From contig JAWZYU010000013.1 of assembly GCA_038380435.1 (NCBI GenBank), forward strand, positions 9,251,901-9,315,900: DNA of 64,000 nt. The letters run 5' to 3'. Shown here piece by piece: positions 33,621-45,515 of this stretch; positions within the stretch are counted from its first letter, which is position 1; every line of letters starts with the position of its first letter. The notes under the pieces are model-generated. The model ran no database searches, was not told the DNA's origin, and saw only the letters and a program-made list of their open reading frames with translations. This stretch comes from Ryuthela nishihirai. Its lineage: Eukaryota > Arthropoda > Arachnida > Araneae > Heptathelidae. A program made the position numbers and the translations under genes.

Positions 33621-34703
33621 GGCAATCAAATGAAAATAAAGAATATTTAATATTCAATAGGACTGATAATTAAAGAGCGTGGCCAAGAGTTTTGAAAGGC
33701 GAGTATTTCGAAGAATTCTCGTAATGAAAATTGATAAGCGAATGACTTTATAAAAAAAACATTTCGCAAGGGCATAGCATAGAAGAAGGAAAAAGAGGGA
33801 AAGCTCTAAATTCATAAATGTTGTGCGACAAATCGTAAATTTCATCCATCCTGATATGCACTAAACATAAGAGGCAAACTCTTCATAACGGGCCATAATG
33901 GCACGCACAACCATTTCTACAATACACATTTCTTTTTCTCTATTTCTCTTTAATTTAAACTACGTCTACAACTTTAGTGAGTTGCCTTCATGGATTTCAA
34001 CGGAGCAACTGTTAAGTGCCCAGAACATTCTATCATTCACCATGATGAAGTAGGGTCGAGCTTTTTCGCTTAATTGAGCTTTTCTTCTATTGTAGCTGGT
34101 TGATAGTTGGACGTGCTTACTGCCAAGTCTGTAGGTGAGCTTTGCTTGTCAATCAACAAAGTATAGTTAATTCCATATAACCAAAAAAAGTAATCATTTC
34201 TTTTAGACGAAACGCCTAGTGCGAAGTAGTGAGGATTGATGACAAAAATGATGCCATTGCTTTCCTGTTCGAACAGTAATGCAGTATAATCCTTTATCTC
34301 TGATCATTATTCAATATTCATATTTTGGTGATCTGATGGGTGATGTAATCTGACTTTGACAGGTAGTGTAATCATCAAACATTTTTCCTAAATGTAACTT
34401 AGATATCTATTTTCATTTCGTTAATTTCAAGTTTAAATTTGAAGTTTTGTTAATATTAAACTGCATCAGTGTTTTACGGAATAAAAAACAATATATTTCG
34501 ATAAAGTGGTCCAATTTATGCATTTAAATGTTACACTTATATTTATTATACTACGGTGATTCGTAAGTCCAAATTTTCACTAGACAACAGTGTACAGTGA
34601 CACATCTGAATCTAGAACACTAAGGGCAAGTAAAAAGTCTATTAAGTCATTCAATAACTAATAGAAGTATCGGAGAAACATCCATCGTGAGAAACGTTGT
34701 ACA
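33621..34703. other. Single-copy-looking DNA, no recognised gene
   Basis: No match to any repeat family of this window and no ORF with recognisable motifs. Confidence 0.4.
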
Positions 34704-35048
34704 ATGACTGAGTTAAGTACTGAAATTCGTGCAGTCTACGTCATTACTGCAAAAATATTATTAAAAGTTCCCGAAGCAACCGGAGAAATATGCGAAGTGG
34801 AAGGTGGGGGTGTAGAGTCCATTCGATCTGCTGAAGCTGGATTCAAGATATTCGAAGGTAAGGACAAAATACTGGAAAGTAGTGATTCGGATGACATATC
34901 AGTAGATCGCAACACGCTGTTCCATCGACAAGAACTTGCAGGTTCTAACCCGAATTTGGTTTCTCAAAAGCAACTACCGTGCAGCATCTGTAATGCATTG
35001 GAAAGAAAGCCAGGAGTTCCAAAGTCTTCCACATTAATTGACTACTGA
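34704..35048 (+). CDS. Hypothetical ORF, 114 codons
   Basis: I do not recognise this product. It starts MTELSTEIRAVYVITAKIL, has an acidic Ser/Asp stretch (SSDSDDISVD, about residues 58-67) and a CxxC pair (CSICNALERK, about 92-101), and ends in a natural stop. It lies in single-copy-looking sequence between the CpG island and RTE copy H, is unrelated to repeats in the window, and its codon content is less AT-biased than the flanks. It could be an internal or terminal exon, a decayed transposon gene or chance. No clear splice sites settle it. Confidence 0.25.
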   Translation: MTELSTEIRAVYVITAKILLKVPEATGEICEVEGGGVESIRSAEAGFKIFEGKDKILESSDSDDISVDRNTLFHRQELAGSNPNLVSQKQLPCSICNALERKPGVPKSSTLIDY

Positions 35049-35544
35049 AGAAACAAACCATCCTATCGAATTCTGCAGAAATCATTTTGCTACTCGTAGT
35101 GACCAATTTCATCAAATTCTTATGTGAGATGAATAAAATCGATTTTTTACCCACAATACCAAAAGGCAGTAGTTTGATCCAGGCCAGCCCTCACTCCATG
35201 TCTCCAAACAGTGACGATTCAAAAGTAACCCAGCATCGTGTTTGACGGAATTTTGAGGGTACAGTGAACTTTGAACTGGTTTACGATGGAAGTGCAAACA
35301 ATGCTGACATCTACTTATCGCAACTTGTTGCGATACACCGTGTTGCGTTGTACACCGTGTGATCAACGCTACCCAGGATTGGTAAACAGACATCAGGTAC
35401 TCCTCCAAACAAAACAATGTAAAACTAAACTGCAGGCTAAGAAAAATTTCATGAACTGGCATATCAGCGTCTTCCTCACTCAGCCTATACTACTGACCTA
35501 GCTCCTTCCGGCTACCGCTTTTTCTCTCCATGGCTCATTCTTCA
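35049..35544. other. No recognised gene
   Basis: Overlapping short open frames on both strands (35112-35501) with no motif. Confidence 0.35.
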
Positions 35545-35962
35545 ATGTACATCCTCATCCTCAAGCAGCCATGGACTACGGAGGTACAACCAGATCATGC
35601 AATTTAGTTCTCCAAGCATATCTGTCCTGAGCTACATCTGCTGCACCTGGCCACTGTACATCAATTCTAACAAAGTCCTGTTTGACATTGTCTGCCCACT
35701 GTACCCTAGGTCTCCCCCTCTTTCAAAAACCTTTAAGTACACTGTTCCTAACCCTGTTCGCTAATCTATAATTATCCACATGAACAACATAACCAACGGA
35801 GTCTCTCTCTACACAATATACTGCTCAGAGGAGGCAGTATATTGTTGTATGATGTTGTTGATGAAGAGGTTAGGCCAAGGATACTTGCCGACTCCTTGGC
35901 CTAACCTCTTCATCACTTACACAGTTGAACAACCTAATACCCAAGATACTGTGTAAGCATTA
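35545..35962 (-). mobile_element. RTE-type LINE copy H, 3' end with foldback insertion
   Basis: Antisense 3' end (CATCCTCATCCTCAAGCAGC...) through the GRPRVQWADNV and LRWF region to about 35962. Between GAGGAGG and TTGCCGACTCC it carries about 50 extra bases that are inverted copies of the sequences on either side, giving two hairpins (35813-35845 and 35860-35914). Confidence 0.88.
35860..35914. repeat. Perfect 22-bp-arm hairpin in RTE copy H
   Basis: Arms 35860-35881 and 35893-35914 are perfect complements with an 11-base loop. A second hairpin (35813-35824 with 35834-35845, 12 bp, 9-base loop) is adjacent. Confidence 0.92.
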
Positions 35963-37399
35963 CCTAATTTGTAGACATATTTTTTGGAGGTAGGAACATG
36001 GATGGGTAGGAAGCACCATGGAGGTCGGTGTAAATTAACCAGAGGGAAAAAAATACTTAATTTAAAAATATTAGCTCATGATGAAATATTATAAACCTGA
36101 ACTTCGTTTTTTAGTTTTTACATGTTACTAGATTATTATATTCTTCTTCTTAAATAAGAATTTTATTTTTTTAAATTAAGTTCTTTGCAATTCCACAAAA
36201 TTTGCTGTTGGTTCTTCTGCAGTTTAAATCATTTAGCTCATTAGATTTCCATAATGGAACGTAATTAATTGCCTTCAGGAGTAATAGATGCCTTTTTCAC
36301 TTACAGTACTTTACGAATTCGTAAAGTACTGTAAGTGAAATCTCTTGGATAAGAGCTTTGAAAAAAAAAAACCCCATGATTTAAATAAGTTTATGACAAG
36401 TGAGAAATGTGGAACAATGGGATTTATAATTTGCACGTCTGGTCTGGAGTTTTTAGTAATTTAAATTGGTGGTAAATTGTTTATGATTATCTATGGGATT
36501 ATTTAGTTCTGGAGACCTTTTTTTTTATAATGGGAATGGGCAGTGAATTCTGTACCATATTCGTGTTTTTTAGGCTTGTTGTCTGCAGTGCAACAATTTA
36601 AATCTTTGCGATTTTCTGGGATTTTTTTTCGTTGTCTATGATGAGGTTATTTAATTATGGGGTTCTCTATAACTGCAGATGAAGGAAATATTGTTTAACG
36701 CCTTCTTTGTTTCTTAGACTTGGATGATCGGAAAGTGCAGAAAGGCGATTCGTTGTGTAACGCTATGCTTGGAGTAATATCGCCGATTCCGATAAAACAA
36801 TATTACAGCATTTTTTTTTAAATTGTGGAAAGCAGTTTGTTGTTTAGCATTAAAGCGCTTTTAAAATAGCTTTCCCCCCGAAAAGATTATTGCCTTAGGA
36901 GCTATTGTTTTGGCTGCTTTTATGTGTGGAATCTAAATTTTATATTCAGAAATAAATGTTTAGAATTAAATGTTTTATTGGACATGTTCTCATACTGCAA
37001 TGTCTTCCTGTCCTGTTCATAAAAAACCGACGACTTCAAAGTTCTTCAATTAAACAAGGACTGGTAACTACAGCTACGATAACGCACACTACCAAAGTCA
37101 ACTCAATATCGAATATGCTGGACCAGCGGAAAAAGGGACATACAACCCTAATAATCTGCTGTCATCTGTACCAGCAAGACATTTAAGCTCAACAGACTAG
37201 TAACTATTCCTTTCTTACACTTGGCAGCCTTTGTTACGAAAAGGTATGTGTACAAGATAGTGGAGCAATAGCGGAAATAATATGCATTTTGCACCATGTG
37301 GCAATTTATGCTTTATTTCTCTACACAGAGCAACTTAAGCTCTGCTCAAGAGTTTTAATTCTTAATTTTAAAAATAGCTAATATCGCGTATATTAAAAT
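35963..37399. other. Single-copy-looking DNA, no recognised gene
   Basis: Apart from the 46-bp palindrome, nothing repeats elsewhere in the window. The open frame at 36956-37186 has no known motif. Confidence 0.4.
36295..36340. repeat. 46-bp perfect palindrome without loop
   Basis: Both 23-bp halves are exactly complementary, centred on GAATTC (36315-36320), with no spacer. It is outside any recognised transposon. The rest of 35963-37399 holds no recognised gene. Confidence 0.95.
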
Positions 37400-37528
37400 T
37401 TTGCCATCCAGCATATCTTTCAACATGCAAAGGGTATGGATCTCCTCTATACAGTGCCACAACTTAACCAATGTCCCATCGGATGGATGGTGGCTTTTCC
37501 AAGCCCAACAGTGGCAGTATCGACCGTG
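37400..37528 (-). mobile_element. SINE2 fragment
   Basis: Antisense middle part (CAACATGCAAAGGGTATGG, CATCGGATGGATGGTGGC, TTTTCCAAGCCCAACAG), ending where RTE copy I begins. Confidence 0.75.
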
Positions 37529-37953
37529 TGCACGAACGGAAGGGGAGGGCTGCCAGATTAGTGTGGCCTACTGAATTGGACAACTATGGCTAATTTTCCA
37601 TTTTTTTCCCTACCCTTATGAGGAGTGGTCAACCACACTGGGTCCCGACCATATACATTAACCTGAACGAAATTATGGCTCTGAGCTTGATTATGGATCC
37701 TGAATTTGCTGCACTGGTGGACTTCTGGGGAGGGAAAATCATTCACTCTGTTTTCTGTTTGTTTGTGGGTTGACAGCCCCAAGTGAATAGATTCACAGGA
37801 TATATTTATCACCTGGTGGATGATCCTGAGCAGAGGTCAACGCAGGCAAATGAACTCTTTGCTTCTACTGGCATCGTCAAATTTTACATTGGAGGAAGTC
37901 TTCCAGTGTAGATGGCTTCAGCCTTTAGTGGTGGGTGAACGTGTCTTTGCCCC

Positions 37954-39123
37954 ATGCCTGCGATTAGGGAGCTGTTTGATATTGTCGGCATTCCCTCTCT
38001 CAATAAACATAGTTTCTTTAAGCATCCTACTAACCATTTTCTCTCCATAGGTAGTTGGAATGTGAGGACTCTGCACAGAGCTTTTTCTCTTGATGTCCTC
38101 ACACAAGAATTCCACCATTATAATTTAGATATTCTCGGCTTGCAAGAGACCAGATGGACAGATAAAGGTCAGATTCTTAAAAACAATCTTAAATTTCTCT
38201 TTTCAGGGAGGGACGACAATAAGCATCACCAAGGCGTGGGTCTGCTTCTCAGCAGACACGCTAGCGATGCTCTTCTAGGATATGAGTGCATTAATGAAAG
38301 GTTTCTTACAGCAAAATTTCAGACAAGCGTTAAAGACTTGAATGTTATCTGCTGTTATGCCCCCACTGAGGATGCCGATGAGGATCAGAAGGATAGGTTT
38401 TATGAACAACTTCAGGATATTTTGAATTCTGTCAAGAAAGGAGATATTACCCTTGTTCTTGGTGACTTCAATGCCAAAGTTGGTACTGACTCTGACCTTT
38501 GGGGAGGAGTAATAGGCCCTTTTTCACCTGATGGGCTGCATAAGAATATGATTGATTACATATTAATTAACAGCAAATGGGCTAGTTCTGTTAGGAATAC
38601 CAGGGCATATTGGGGAGCTGAAATTGAATCTGACCATTACCTTGTTAAAAGTGTGTTGCAACTTAAACTTAAAAAGTGTTGTGCTAGGGTTAAAAAATTT
38701 ACTTTTAATACTGAAGCTCTGAAAGATCCAGTTAGAGCCAAAGCTTACCATGATAGGTTACTAAGTCATTATGACAGTCATGGTTTGCTTACTACTAAAG
38801 TTGAGGAAGAATGGGATCATTTTAAACAGGCTTTTTTGGACACTAACAGTACTCTTTTAGGAAAAAAGGAGCAGAAGAGGCAAAATTATCTGAGTGATAA
38901 GGCACTTGAGCTTATTTCGGAAAGAAAGAACTGCAGGAATGCCCTTAATCAATACCCTACTAGTCCTAATAGAAAGCATTACAGAGACCTTAATAAACTT
39001 GTAAATGATCAGTTAGCTGCTGATAAGAATCTTTGGCTTGATGGTTTGGCTGACAAAGCCGAGGAAGCAGTTAGACAGCACAACAGCAGAGAGCTGTACC
39101 AGATAAATAAAGTTTTGTGTTAG
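37954..39123 (+). pseudogene. RTE endonuclease and linker, 389-codon open frame
   Basis: Apurinic-type endonuclease domain that nicks target DNA, open for 389 codons. Motifs: GSWNVRTLHR (catalytic Asn), LGLQETRWTDKGQ (Glu), ICCYAPTEDAD, LVLGDFNAKVGTDSD (Asp/Asn), then SPDGLHKNMIDYILINS and ESDHYLV (Asp-His). Between GDFNAKVG and SPDG, 39 codons present in the copy at 51950 are missing without shifting the frame. The family start codon further upstream is lost to a TGA (about 37936), so this ATG is internal. The frame stops at TAG right at the large deletion. Confidence 0.88.
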
Positions 39124-39251
39124 TTAACATAATGAAAGCTCTCTATAATAACACTTAGTCCTGTGTGAGAGTTGGTAAGGCTTGTAGCAATTGGTTTAGC
39201 ATTACTTCTGGTGTTCGACAAGGATGCATTTAGTCTCTTTTTCTCTTTATT

Positions 39252-40101
39252 TTGGTTATTGATTTTGTTATGCGAAATTCACTGCAAGAGAAAGATTTTG
39301 GCCTTAAATGGTCTGGAGATACAAAAATTTCTGATTTAGATTATGCTGATGATTTAGTCCTTTTGGCAAATGATGTTGATGAGATGAACTCTTTCATTCG
39401 AGCTGTTGATGAGACTGGTAGTAGAGTAGGTTTGGTTATAAACAGAGAGAAAACTAAAGTGATGAAAATTGGTCAGGCAGGCTGTGATTCAGTTCATCTG
39501 AATGGTTGCAGTCTTGAGCAGGTGTCATAGTTTAATTATCTTGGGAGCTATGTAACAGATAATGGTGATGTACGAAATGAGATTAATAGATGAATAGGGA
39601 TTGGTGCCGGGACTTTTAAGAATCTAGGGAGAGTGTGGAGAAATAGGCGTATACACCTAAAGACTAAAATTAGACTCTATAATAGTTTGGTTCTTTCTAG
39701 GGTTAGTTATGGTAGTGAGACTTGGACACTTTGTAAACAAGATAACAGGAAACTAGATGCTTTTGATTCCAGATGCTTATGCATTATCTTGGGCATTAGG
39801 TGGTTCAACTTTGTAACTAATGATGACGTTAGGCAAAGGAGTTTGCAACCTCCTTTAAGCAGCATATTGTGCAGAAAGACTTCGTTGGTTCGGCAATGTT
39901 GCCCGTATGAATAATTATAGATTGGCGAATAGGGTTATGAACAGTGTGCCTAAAGGCCTCAGAAAGAGGGGGAGACCTAGGATGCGGTGGGCAATGTCAA
40001 ACAGGACCTCATTAGAATTGGTGTGCAGTGGCCAGATGCAGCTCAGGACAGATATGCTTGGAGAACTAAATTTCATGGTGTGGTTGGACCTCCGTAGCCC
40101 A
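39252..40101 (+). pseudogene. RTE reverse transcriptase C-part, broken
   Basis: Frames 39252-39530, 39633-39914 and 39907-40143 give DYADDLVLLANDVDEMNSFI (YADD catalytic box), GLVINREKTKVMKIGQ, SYGSETWTLCKQDNRKLDA and GLRKRGRPRMRWA. Breaks: TAG at about 39528, a TGA near 39590, and indels at about 39880 and 39990. Confidence 0.88.
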
Positions 40102-40122
40102 TGGCTGCTTGAAGATGATGAT

Positions 40123-41116
40123 GAATGTAGCAGACTAGAGTAAATGCCTTCAGGCTTAACTGAGCCATATGTGGGACAGGCCGAATCGTTAAGTCCTGAA
40201 TTTTTCTCATACACCTGATGGCAAAACTGACATTTGTGGGGACTTCCATTAAGCCTTTTCTGTGTAGATTTGCAAAGACGGTTGACGGTAAACCTGTCTT
40301 ACACAGGTGAATACTACTTTTGCTGGGATCGTGTTGGAGATGTGACTTTTCTCGTGGCACAGCAATTAGAAGCTCTCACCTGCAATGCTTGTTGTAACTC
40401 TGGGCCCTCGCTTATAGCACTCAACTACATTGCCAGTTTGTAGATTCTTTTGTGTCCGGTCCAAACTGAATAATTCCACAAAAGAAAAATCTTCACGTAA
40501 ATTAAATAAAGTTGTAAATACAGTGTCGAATTATTCCAAAACTACGTTAAATCTGTGTAAATCATGTGCAGATTGTATATGGTCACAAAAAACTGGGGTA
40601 TTTAGTCACATTGGAAATAGTTTTGGAGCACTGGGGGTAATCCCAGAAAACTGGGACACATGGAGACCCTAATATAGCATATTATTTAAATCCATTTTAT
40701 CTCCACAATTCGATTTTGTGCAAAATCTCTTTTTAAAAGGCCAATTTTTAAATTCAAAATATTTTTGTGCCCACAAATTCTATGTGTATTCACTATTATA
40801 TAAATTGAGTATTTAAAATTAATTTTTTAAAAAGAAAGATACTTAAAAAGCAGTAAAACGCTGGGGAAATTTCCTAAACATTTTTTACATCATATTGTTT
40901 CTGCTATTTGCTCCAGAGAAAGAGATACACATAATCGAAGTGACCAAAGCATATGAAAAAATAAGCTTGATTGCAACACTAGATAGCTTATCAAGGAAGT
41001 AGTAATATGTCCACCACCATGCTGTGGCGACATCACACCCTTGGACAGGGAAACCACATTTTGGAGTCTCCTCTCATTCATATCACCATGAGCAGCCATT
41101 ATCGTTTCCTGTACGA
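40123..41116. other. No recognised gene
   Basis: Moderately AT-rich. The end of 40640-40672 (ACTGGGACACATGGAGACCC) resembles termini of some MITEs (compare TAGGGTGACC-type ends), but no partner end was found. Confidence 0.3.
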
Positions 41117-41331
41117 ATCATCATCATCTTCAAGCAGCTATGTATGGGCTATTGATATCCAATCACATTGTGCAATTTAGTTCTCCAAACATGTGACCTC
41201 AGCTACATCTAGCCATGTTGACCAATTCTAACAAGGTCCTGTTTAACATTGTCTCTCCTCCTTATGAGGAATTAAGGCACAGAGTTCAGAACCCTATTCG
41301 GTAATTTATATTTATGCCATTCCTATCCGGT

Positions 41332-41605
41332 GGCCGAGTGGTTAGCACACTTAGCTACTGATGAAAGGGACCTGGGTAAATCATGGATGTGTATATTGTC
41401 TTTCTGCTGAGGTCTCGCCTTCCTCACATATCTTCTCTATGGCATATTAATTGGCGTATTATGGCAAATCAATCTCTACGGTGCTGTATGTCATATTATG
41501 GCAAATCAAGCTTATTTTTTCTATTTTCTATGGAATATTAAGGTGATAGACTCCTGTCAGACCACTCTGGGAAGCAGCTGCTAGAGGAATTATTTATTTT
41601 CATTA
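41332..41605 (+). mobile_element. SINE1 copy inside RTE copy J
   Basis: Head GGTGGCCGAGTGGTTAGC and 3' end AGCAGCTGCTAGAGGAATT with extra internal sequence: the phrase TATTATGGCAAATCAA occurs twice (about 41458 and 41494), making it longer than other copies. The B box is degraded. Confidence 0.82.
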
Positions 41606-41729
41606 TAGTGATGCATACAAGCAACATGACCAAACCAACAGTCTCTCTCTGAGCAATAGGTTGCTTAAAGGAGATTGCCACACCTTTGCCCAACCTCATC
41701 ATTACTTACAAAGTTGAATTACCTAATGC

Positions 41730-42500
41730 TGTGATGGTCCACCCATTCACTTTTCCTTAACAAGTTTTGCTTTTATTACGTTATATTTTTCATTTTTGAA
41801 CTGATCGCAATTCTCGTTTCCTAGCAGTAGGAGTTGCACATGGGCAACTCCGACTTTTGATTGTCAGCCTTTAAGGCACACGTGTAGGACACGACCCCTC
41901 TTACGTCATAGCTAGCACCATCGTCAGGTTATGCAAATGTTTTCCAGGCAACAGAGACGTGATGGATTTGTATGCCGCATGTATAACTAAGTGATGTTAG
42001 GTCACAGAGTCAGAATTGACAGAGTTAGTGGAGAGAGTGCTGTTAGTAGAAGTTGAGATATAGAATTGTGAGAAGTATTGTTGAATAGAGAATGATGTTG
42101 AATCAGTATGTGTTACGTAGATAGGAGTTATTAGTAGAGATTTAGATAGATGTGAATTGTTAATACTCCAACTTTTGTATTCATCAATTGAGGGTGTCTT
42201 TGAATTTTTTGGAAATAAACTTTGTTTCAGAAACTTTTAAATTTTTCTCTTGAGCAATGTAAATCGATTTTTTGATTAGATTTAAACTTTAATTAAACTT
42301 GACAATAATTTTTGAATTCTTACTTGATAAGTAATATCTTACTCGATAAGTAATAAGACAAATACCTAACGAACCCTATTTCAACTTTATTTGGCAAGTT
42401 AAAACTGCCTGGTGCTCGACAAAGCTATCCGGAATTTCAAATAAATTTGGATAAGACAAAAGGTCTAACTTGAAAATTTAATAATCTTTGGGGCGTTACA
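41730..42500. mobile_element. Solo LTR (771 bp) inside RTE copy J
   Basis: A non-coding block starts TGTGATGGTCCACCC and ends GGGGCGTTACA (TG...CA ends), interrupting the RTE between CCTAATGC and ACCAAG. A 4-bp target duplication is likely (ATGC at 41726-41729, ATGA at 42501-42504, one change). An AATAAA at 42214-42219 is a plausible polyadenylation signal. No internal region or second LTR exists nearby, so this is a solo LTR left by recombination. A Gypsy-like origin is suggested only by the 4-bp duplication. The orientation of transcription implied by AATAAA is plus. Confidence 0.78.
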
Positions 42501-42916
42501 ATGACCAAGATTCTGCGTAAGAATCTAGAATCAAACTTCCTGTTATTTGTTTACAAAGGGTCCAAGTTTCACTACCATAACTAATTCTAGAAAGAACAAA
42601 ATTATTATACAGTCAAATTTTAGTCTTTAGGTGTATACGCTTATTTCTCCACACTCTCCATAGATTCTTAAAAGTCCTGGCAGCAATCCCTATTCATCTG
42701 TTAATCTCATGCCACACATCACCAGTTATATAACTCCCAAGATAATTAAACTGAGATGTATCCTGAACTTTCCTTCTTTACCTGGCAGCTATTTAGGTGA
42801 AACTCTGTTCATCTGTGGTGGAAACTCACCTTATGTCAAGTAAGGCTAATGCAATATAAACTTTTAAACTTAGGTAGTGAAAGTAATGAAACGATTCTAC
42901 AACTATAGAAGTGTTG

Positions 42917-43122
42917 GCTGTCCCATGGCCGAGTGGTTAGCATGCTTGGCTACTTATCTAAGGGACCTGGGTTCGAGCTCCGGGTAAGGCATGGATGTAT
43001 GTGTTGTTTTTCTGCTGAGGTCCTGCCATCCTCACAGACCTTCTACTATGGCATATAAACTGACAGGCTCCTGTCAGACCTCTGTGGCAAGCAGCTGCTT
43101 GAGGGGGTATATATATATATTT
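42917..43122 (+). mobile_element. SINE1 copy inside RTE copy J
   Basis: Head TCCCATGGCCGAGTGGTTAG, B box GGTTCGAGCTC, 3' end GCAGCTGCTTGAGGGGGTAT followed by a short (AT)n tail. The preceding 160 bp (42758-42916) belong to the same interruption of the RTE but match nothing else here. Confidence 0.88.
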
Positions 43123-45515
43123 ACTCAAGGGCACAACCATTCAGAGTGACCGAAGCACCACCCGCTTGACCAATTTTCATCACTTTAGTTTTATATCTGT
43201 TTATCACCAAACCAAGTCTTACCAGTCTCATCAACAGCTCGAATGATATAGTTCATTTCATCAACATCATTTGCAAAACGGGCTAAATCATCAGCATAAT
43301 CTAAATCAGAAATTTTCATACCTCAAGACCATTTAAGGCCAAAATCTTTCCCTTGAAGTGAATTTCGCATAACATAATCAATAACCAAACAAAAGAGAAA
43401 AGGAGACAAAATGCACCCTTGTGAACACCAGACGCAATGCTAAACAATTGCTACAAGCCTTACCAATTATCACACACGACTGTGTTATTACAGAGAATTT
43501 TCATTAGGTTAACAAACTTGTCTGGTATGCCATACGATCTTACAATCAACCACAAATTATGACGATTAACAGAGTCGAGTCTTTTTGAAATCAACAAATC
43601 TAGCAACCAAAGGTTTTTGAAACTCTAAACATTTCTCTAGAATCTTGCCTGAGTGCAAATATCTGATCCATACCCCCCCCCCCCTACCGGTTCTGAATCC
43701 ACATTGCTCATCACCTAATTGGCTGTCAACCAGATTCTTAAAACTATTAAGCACAATAATGCAAAGAACTTCACGTGGAACAGAGAGTAAGCTGACAATC
43801 CTATAGTTATTACAAGAACTGCGATCACTTTTTTTAAAAATAGGGATAATAATAGCTCTTGTAAAATCCTTGGAAACAATACCTTTATCATAAACAATAT
43901 TCAAAATTTCAGTGAGCCATGTGGACATTCCCAGATCTCAGAATTTTTCTGGTAATTTCATACATTACTAGGGATTTATGCAGTTTTAACAGAGATAGTC
44001 AGTCACTTCATAGTGCAATATAGGGCCAACATTAAAGCCAGTAATACTTCTATCCTCATTACAAACAATAGGAGTAGAACTAACCACATTGTTCAGTACA
44101 TCTCTGAAATGCTTAGCCCACCTAGTCATGAGAAAATCTCTCCTTCACTAACCTTACCTTGTCTATCCTTCAATCCATGTCCGTTTCTTCACATAATAAA
44201 CCGTGACTATCTGGGGTAGCTCTCTGGTCTTACACTTGTCTATATGCTTCCTCAGCTTTACTAGCTTAATGATCAAGCCAAAGTTTCTTTTCAGCTGCTG
44301 ATTCTTTACATGTTTATTAAGCTCCTTTTTAATGCTTTCTATTAGGAAATAGTAGGGTATTGATTAAGGACATTACCCCTTCTACGACCTGATATTCCTA
44401 ACAGAGCTAGCCCATTTACTGTTAATACATAATCAATCATATTCTTATGCAGCCCATTAGGTGAAACCCACGTGTACTTATCTATGTCGTGGTGTTTGTA
44501 ATATGTGTTAAGTTATTCTGAAACTATAAAGTTTACTTATCTGTAGGAGACATTGCCCATTGCAGCTATCAATATCAAAGGGGCCTATCACCACTCCCCA
44601 AAGGTCAGAGTCAGTAACAACTTTGGCATTGAAGTCACCTAGAACAAGGGTAATATCTCCTTTCTTGACAGAATTCAAAATATCCTGAAGTTGTCCGTAA
44701 AACCTATCTTTCTCATTCCCATTGGTATCCTCAGTGGAGGCATAACAACAGACAACAATGAAGACCATAATGCTTGTCTAAAGTTTTGCTGTAAAGAAAC
44801 TTTCATTAATGCACTCATATCTCAGAAGAGCATCACTAGAGTTCTGCTGAGAAGTAAACTTACACATTGGAGATGCTTCTTATCTTCCTTTCGTGAAAAG
44901 AGAAATTTAAGAATCTGATCTTTTTCTGCCAATCTGGTCTCTTGCAAGCCGAGAATATCTAAGTTATAACGGTTGAATTATTTTGTGAAGACATGAAAAG
45001 AATCTCTGTACAGAGCCTCGCATTCCAACTACACATGGAGAGAGAATGGTTAGTGGGATGATTAAAGAAACTTTTTTTATGAGAGAGGAAGTGCAGCAAT
45101 ATCAAACAGTCCCCTAATCGCAGACATGGTGCAAAGACCCTCACTACTAAGTGGAAGATTTCCTCCTATGCATGTTTGACAATGCCAGTAGAACCGAGTT
45201 CAGTACTTGTGATGACCTCTGATGATGATTATCCACCAGTGGATAAAACGTATCCTTTGGGCTGTCATCCTCAATTAATGACAGTTTCAACCCACAAACA
45301 GAAAACACAAAGAAAGCTTTTCCATCAAGGGAAGTCCATCAGTGCAGCAATTCAGAATTCATATTCAATCTCAGAGCCATTATTCCATTCAGGTTGGTAT
45401 ATATGGTCAGCACCAGGACTCTGTGTGGTTGATCACTCCTCAGAGGATAGAAAAAAAAAAGTAGCTACAGTTGTCCAGATCAGGTCACACTGATCTGGCA
45501 GCACTCCCCTTCCAC

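Larger units (their letters stand above)
37529..40122 (+). mobile_element. RTE-type LINE copy I, internally deleted
   Basis: Begins within the 5' UTR (GAACGGAAGGGGAGGG), runs through an open endonuclease frame, then loses about 0.7 kb of RT at 39121 and resumes at AGTTAACATAATGAAAGC, with YADD and the C-terminal tail up to GGCTGCTTGAAGATGATGATG. Compared with the copy at 51410 it has two deletions (117 bp near 38524 and about 0.7 kb at 39121) and shares that copy's 4-bp deletion near 39986. Confidence 0.92.
41117..45515 (-). mobile_element. RTE-type LINE copy J, split by three insertions
   Basis: Nearly the whole element in antisense: 3' tail 41117-41331, SINE1 (41332-41605), 41606-41729, solo LTR (41730-42500), C-terminal RT 42501-42757, a 365-bp insertion ending in SINE1 (42758-43122), then RT, endonuclease and 5' UTR 43123-45515. 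RT is readable at 43566-43928 (IIIPIFKKSDRSSCNNYRIV, DEQCGFRTGRGG), endonuclease at 44508-44768 (LVLGDFNAKVVTDSD). About 270 bp of linker are missing near 44385. A C-run of about 11 at 43673 marks a small expansion. Confidence 0.9.
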
